Shown one piece after another: positions 63,263-64,000 of a stretch of 64,000 nt of DNA. The stretch covers positions 1 through 64,000 of the forward strand of contig NZ_BJVJ01000013.1 of assembly GCF_007989085.1 (NCBI RefSeq), in the 5' to 3' direction. Numbering within the stretch: the stretch's first letter is position 1; each line of letters opens with the position of its first letter. Position numbers and translations under genes: made by a program. This DNA is from Pseudonocardia sulfidoxydans NBRC 16205. Lineage in GTDB: Bacteria; Actinomycetota; Actinomycetes; Mycobacteriales; Pseudonocardiaceae. The notes beneath the pieces are model-generated. The model worked only from the letters and a program-made list of their open reading frames with translations, had not been told where the DNA came from and did not search any database.

Positions 63263-64000
63263 TCAGGACGCCTTGCGGACTGCTGCGGCCAGCTCGTCTC
63301 GGGTCATGGAGGAGCGGCCGCGGATGTCGAGCTTCTTGGCCAGCGCGGTGAGCTCGGTCTTCGTGGCGCCGTCGATGTCCGGGGCCTTCCCCGTCTTCTT
63401 CCCGGCGGCCTTCTTCCGCGCTGTCTGCTTCTGCGGCGGCTTCTTTCCTGGTGACTTCGTCCCTGGCGTCTTCTTCCCGGGTGCCTTCTTCCTGCCGGTG
63501 CCCGGTGTGCGTCCCCGCGCCTGCTCGACGCTGCGCTCCAGCGCCGCGAGCAGGTCGGACATCTCCGTCGCGTCCGGCGGCTCGGCCTCGACGACGGTCT
63601 CGTTGCCGGCCACCTTGTCCTCGATCAGCTTCTCGACGCGGTCGCGGTAGGTGTCGCGGTACCGCGTGGGGTCCCAGTCGGTGCTCATGGAGTCGATCAG
63701 GCTCGTCGCCATCTGCAGCTCCTTGCCCTTGACCTCGACGCGCCCCGGGACGTCGAGGTCGTCGGTGTCGCGCACCTCGTCGGCGAAGAACAGCGTCTGC
63801 AGGACGAGCAGGTCCCCGTCGGGTCGCACCGCGGCCAGGTACTCCTTGCCACGCATCACGAACGTGCCGATACCGGCGCGGCCGGTCTCCTCCATCGCGC
63901 GACGCAGCAGCGCGTAGGGCCGCGCGTACTGCTCCTCGGTGGGTGCGAGCCGGTAGGTGCGCTGGTACCAGATCGGGTCGATGTCGGAGAGCTCGACGAA
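63263..64000 (-). CDS. ku: Ku protein, non-homologous end joining (5' part outside the window)
   Basis: Partial: about 246 codons; the N-terminus lies beyond the right edge. The core reads Y-L-A-A-V-R-P and D-E-V-R, with E-L-Q-M-A-T-S-L-I near the end of the ring-forming domain. A long lysine/proline-rich tail (repeats of P-G-K-K and K-K-A-G-K-K type) is followed by a SAP/Rho-N-like end, T-K-T-E-L-T-A-L-A-K-K-L-D-I-R-G-R-S-S-M. Lys-rich tails in mycobacterial and streptomycete Ku bind DNA without free ends. LigD is not in the window. Confidence 0.93.
   Translation of the reverse strand, partial: FVELSDIDPIWYQRTYRLAPTEEQYARPYALLRRAMEETGRAGIGTFVMRGKEYLAAVRPDGDLLVLQTLFFADEVRDTDDLDVPGRVEVKGKELQMATSLIDSMSTDWDPTRYRDTYRDRVEKLIEDKVAGNETVVEAEPPDATEMSDLLAALERSVEQARGRTPGTGRKKAPGKKTPGTKSPGKKPPQKQTARKKAAGKKTGKAPDIDGATKTELTALAKKLDIRGRSSMTRDELAAAVRKAS

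Overview
The window is chromosomal DNA of a very GC-rich actinobacterium, most likely a Pseudonocardia-like member of the Pseudonocardiales. The grounds are base composition, frequent GTG starts, GTGA/ATGA stop-start overlaps, an SsgA-like sporulation protein, a mycothiol-type DinB-fold enzyme, and a block octT-degV-comEA-comEC-holA-rpsT that follows the mycobacterial Rv2418c-Rv2412 order. No prophage, insertion sequence, integrase or CRISPR array was found.

Layout. 1-8.6 kb: glycolipid/competence/replication block, with thrC on the minus strand under a SAM-I riboswitch. 8.7-24.3 kb: ordinary single genes (NHL-thioredoxin protein, ABC ATPase, Fpg-like glycosylase, PAP2, pgi, DoxX, HipA-like kinase with DUF3037, phosphotransferase, glutamate decarboxylase, DUF2332, polysaccharide deacetylase, membrane protein). 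24.4-32.7 kb: P450, metallophosphoesterase, an iron-regulated siderophore-binding lipoprotein, a DUF4396 protein behind a CsoR-like operator, a ClC channel, a rifampicin monooxygenase preceded by a rifamycin-associated element, and a serine hydrolase. 33-36.1 kb: tRNA-Gly/Cys/Val, ssgA-like gene, ECF sigma and anti-sigma factor, tRNA-Val(CAC). 36.7-43.2 kb: LysR-type sensor domain with DUF5997, an exporter/TetR/siderophore-binding-protein group, an unusual Asp-Lys-Tyr repeat protein, and a frameshifted DUF1707 gene. 43.5-48.9 kb: one giant helicase-nuclease, probably antiviral. 49-53.8 kb: small enzymes and a transporter. 53.9-61.5 kb: a seven-gene acyl-CoA catabolic operon ending in a tandem TetR regulator. 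61.7-64 kb: Dabb protein, DyP peroxidase, and Ku cut by the window edge.

The most interesting unexplained structure is a family of five dispersed 40-bp palindromes (18-bp perfect stem, 4-nt loop). Each lies at or within a few bases of a stop codon, and the copies differ by base-pair-preserving changes. In two genes the stop codon itself is inside the element, giving both proteins the same Pro-Leu-stop end. In a third place the element closes a truncated hydrolase. A second, 60-bp hairpin repeat family has two copies. Both look like gene-end (terminator) modules. Other notable points are a comEC frame with no stop codon until the end of holA, a GGACC triplication that breaks a DUF1707 frame, and a D/K/Y/W/C-rich small protein.

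Coordinates and motifs were read by eye. Family names rest on motif recognition, without any database search.
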